Of a stretch of DNA of 13,061 nucleotides, positions 12,302-13,061 are shown one piece after another. Each line of letters opens with the position of its first letter. Within the stretch, counting starts at the first letter, position 1. The DNA comes from Anaerolineales bacterium (GTDB lineage Bacteria; Chloroflexota; Anaerolineae; Epilineales; JAANWY01). The stretch spans positions 1 through 13,061 of the forward strand of contig JAANWY010000172.1 in NCBI GenBank assembly GCA_018263655.1, in the 5' to 3' direction. The translations under genes and the position numbers were made by a program. Below the pieces are notes generated by a model. The model was not told where the DNA came from, did not search any database, and was given only the letters and a program-made list of their open reading frames with translations.

Positions 12302-12612
12302 GTAAACTTTCTGGTGTTTACCCATAACTTGGATGTCAATTGTGTCACTTGTGAAACGCACATACCACATACCTGCCTGTGCGCCTGCCTGTGCCGGCAC
12401 GGCAGACCCGCCTGCCTTCTCGGCGCGGGCAGGCAGGGGGCACGCAGACAGGCCTCGAACAAGTTCGAGTGTCCCTTCGACGGAGCTCAGGACGTCGCCT
12501 GGACGCTGAAACTTGTTTCAGGCCTGCCTGTGCGTGGGCAGACAGGTCTTAGGGGTTCAGCCTTGCCTCTGTTTGACGGGTGACTTATGGGTAAACACCA
12601 GTAAACTTCTTG
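12302..12612. mobile_element. Inverted-repeat-bounded (MITE-like) element, about 300 bp
   Basis: CTGGTGTTTACCCATAA (12311-12327) and its exact reverse complement (12585-12601) bound the segment; flanking bases are partly similar. Inside are GC-rich hairpins built from GCCTGCCTGTGC and GCAGACAGG, the palindromes CTCGAACAAGTTCGAG (12454-12469) and CTGAAACTTGTTTCAG (12506-12521), and CCCTTCGACGGAGCTCAGGACG in part, also seen in the element at 3575-3790. No transposase. The stretch 12328-12584 has no gene. Confidence 0.55.
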
Positions 12613-13061
12613 GGCGGCGCTTCGACCTGATTCAGACATACGCGCCACTGGCTGGCCGGCGCGTTCTCGTGGACGGCAGATGGGCATGCTACGTCCGACT
12701 CGCAAGCCACATACCAGCGGCCCTGATAGAAGGCCTCAATCCGTACGTGGAGGCCTTCAGGGGCATCCAGGATGGCGCGCATCGAGGTCTCTTCAGTCAG
12801 TCGTCCGATGAGGAAGTCGTTCACGTACGCTCGCCAATCGTCCACCGCCCGATCTGAAGTAACGGTCTGACGCCGGGTGCCACCCGTCGATCCAGGCTGA
12901 CACCAGTCGCTGCACGTAAACTGGGGCGCCGCGCCGCTCGGTGTGCGGGTCGGGGTGGGCGTTGGAGCCGGCGTCGGCTCATGCTGTCGGTTGCGGGCCA
13001 TCATCGGCAGGTAGATGTTGTAGCCATCGGTATGGGGGGGCGACGGCGACGGTGTAGCTGT
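12585..13061 (-). CDS. C-terminal part of a secreted/surface hypothetical protein (5' end outside window)
   Basis: The frame is open to the window edge and stops at TAA 12587-12585, so 158 residues of the C-terminus are visible. It begins with a Pro/Ser/Thr-rich stretch, then YNIYLPMMARNRQ, which resembles the YLPL-type motif common near the ends of exported Chloroflexota proteins. A second Pro/Thr-rich linker and a Cys-rich region follow (CSDWCQPG, YVACESDVACPS, WRVCLNQ), suggesting disulfides outside the cell. I do not recognise the domain. The final residues PKKFTGVYP and the stop are encoded by the inverted repeat of the element at 12302-12612, so the original C-terminus has probably been cut or replaced. 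An internal ATG at 13004 is unlikely to be the start. Confidence 0.65.
   Translation of the reverse strand, partial: TATPSPSPPHTDGYNIYLPMMARNRQHEPTPAPTPTPTRTPSGAAPQFTCSDWCQPGSTGGTRRQTVTSDRAVDDWRAYVNDFLIGRLTEETSMRAILDAPEGLHVRIEAFYQGRWYVACESDVACPSAVHENAPASQWRVCLNQVEAPPKKFTGVYP

Overview
The window looks like a chromosomal segment of a Chloroflexota bacterium (Anaerolineae-like); this is inferred from content, not from a database match. The supporting signs are a PASTA kinase carrying an extracellular C-terminal module I associate with Chloroflexota membrane proteins, Thr/Pro/Ala-rich linkers on exported proteins, a secreted protein with a YLPMMARN-type motif, heptamer arrays (TTTACTG, AAACGTR) in gaps, and many long intergenic palindromes. 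TGA is an ordinary stop in at least five genes here, so the code is standard.

Layout. 1-330: no gene; a 95-bp direct repeat and a heptamer array. 331-1314 (-): diacylglycerol-kinase-family lipid kinase, divergent from a PASTA Ser/Thr kinase (1575-3521, +). 3522-3968: no gene; an inverted-repeat-bounded element followed by a long palindromic element. 3969-5870 (+): ftsH, followed 11 bp later by a hot-dog thioesterase (5882-6277). 6278-6459: a second copy of the inverted-repeat element filling the gap before a convergent small gene (6460-6714, -). 6741-6857: second palindromic element. 7005-9097 (+): three thioredoxin-fold genes, the last two separated by a terminator, a possible small RNA and a third palindromic element. 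9270-12203 (-): comEA, slipin and nfeD. 12302-12612: another inverted-repeat element, which supplies the last codons and stop of a partial secreted-protein gene (12585-13061, -).

Most notable: (1) the DsbA-like lipoprotein at 8279-9097 has an in-frame TGA exactly where the first catalytic Cys of CPYC should be, the frame stays open afterwards through an intact thioredoxin fold, and hairpins resembling a bacterial SECIS follow the TGA. It is a strong candidate for an undescribed selenoprotein (UPYC), with nonsense mutation or sequencing error as the alternative. (2) ftsH carries a 24-nt perfect inverted copy of its own downstream sequence in place of the conserved pore-loop codons, which looks like an in-frame template-switch mutation. 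(3) Several families of structured intergenic repeats change sequence while keeping their base pairing.

The genes share an envelope theme: FtsH and NfeD/slipin for membrane protein quality control, thioredoxin-fold proteins for redox chemistry, a lipid kinase, a surface-sensing kinase and ComEA for DNA uptake. No tRNA, rRNA or CRISPR array was seen.
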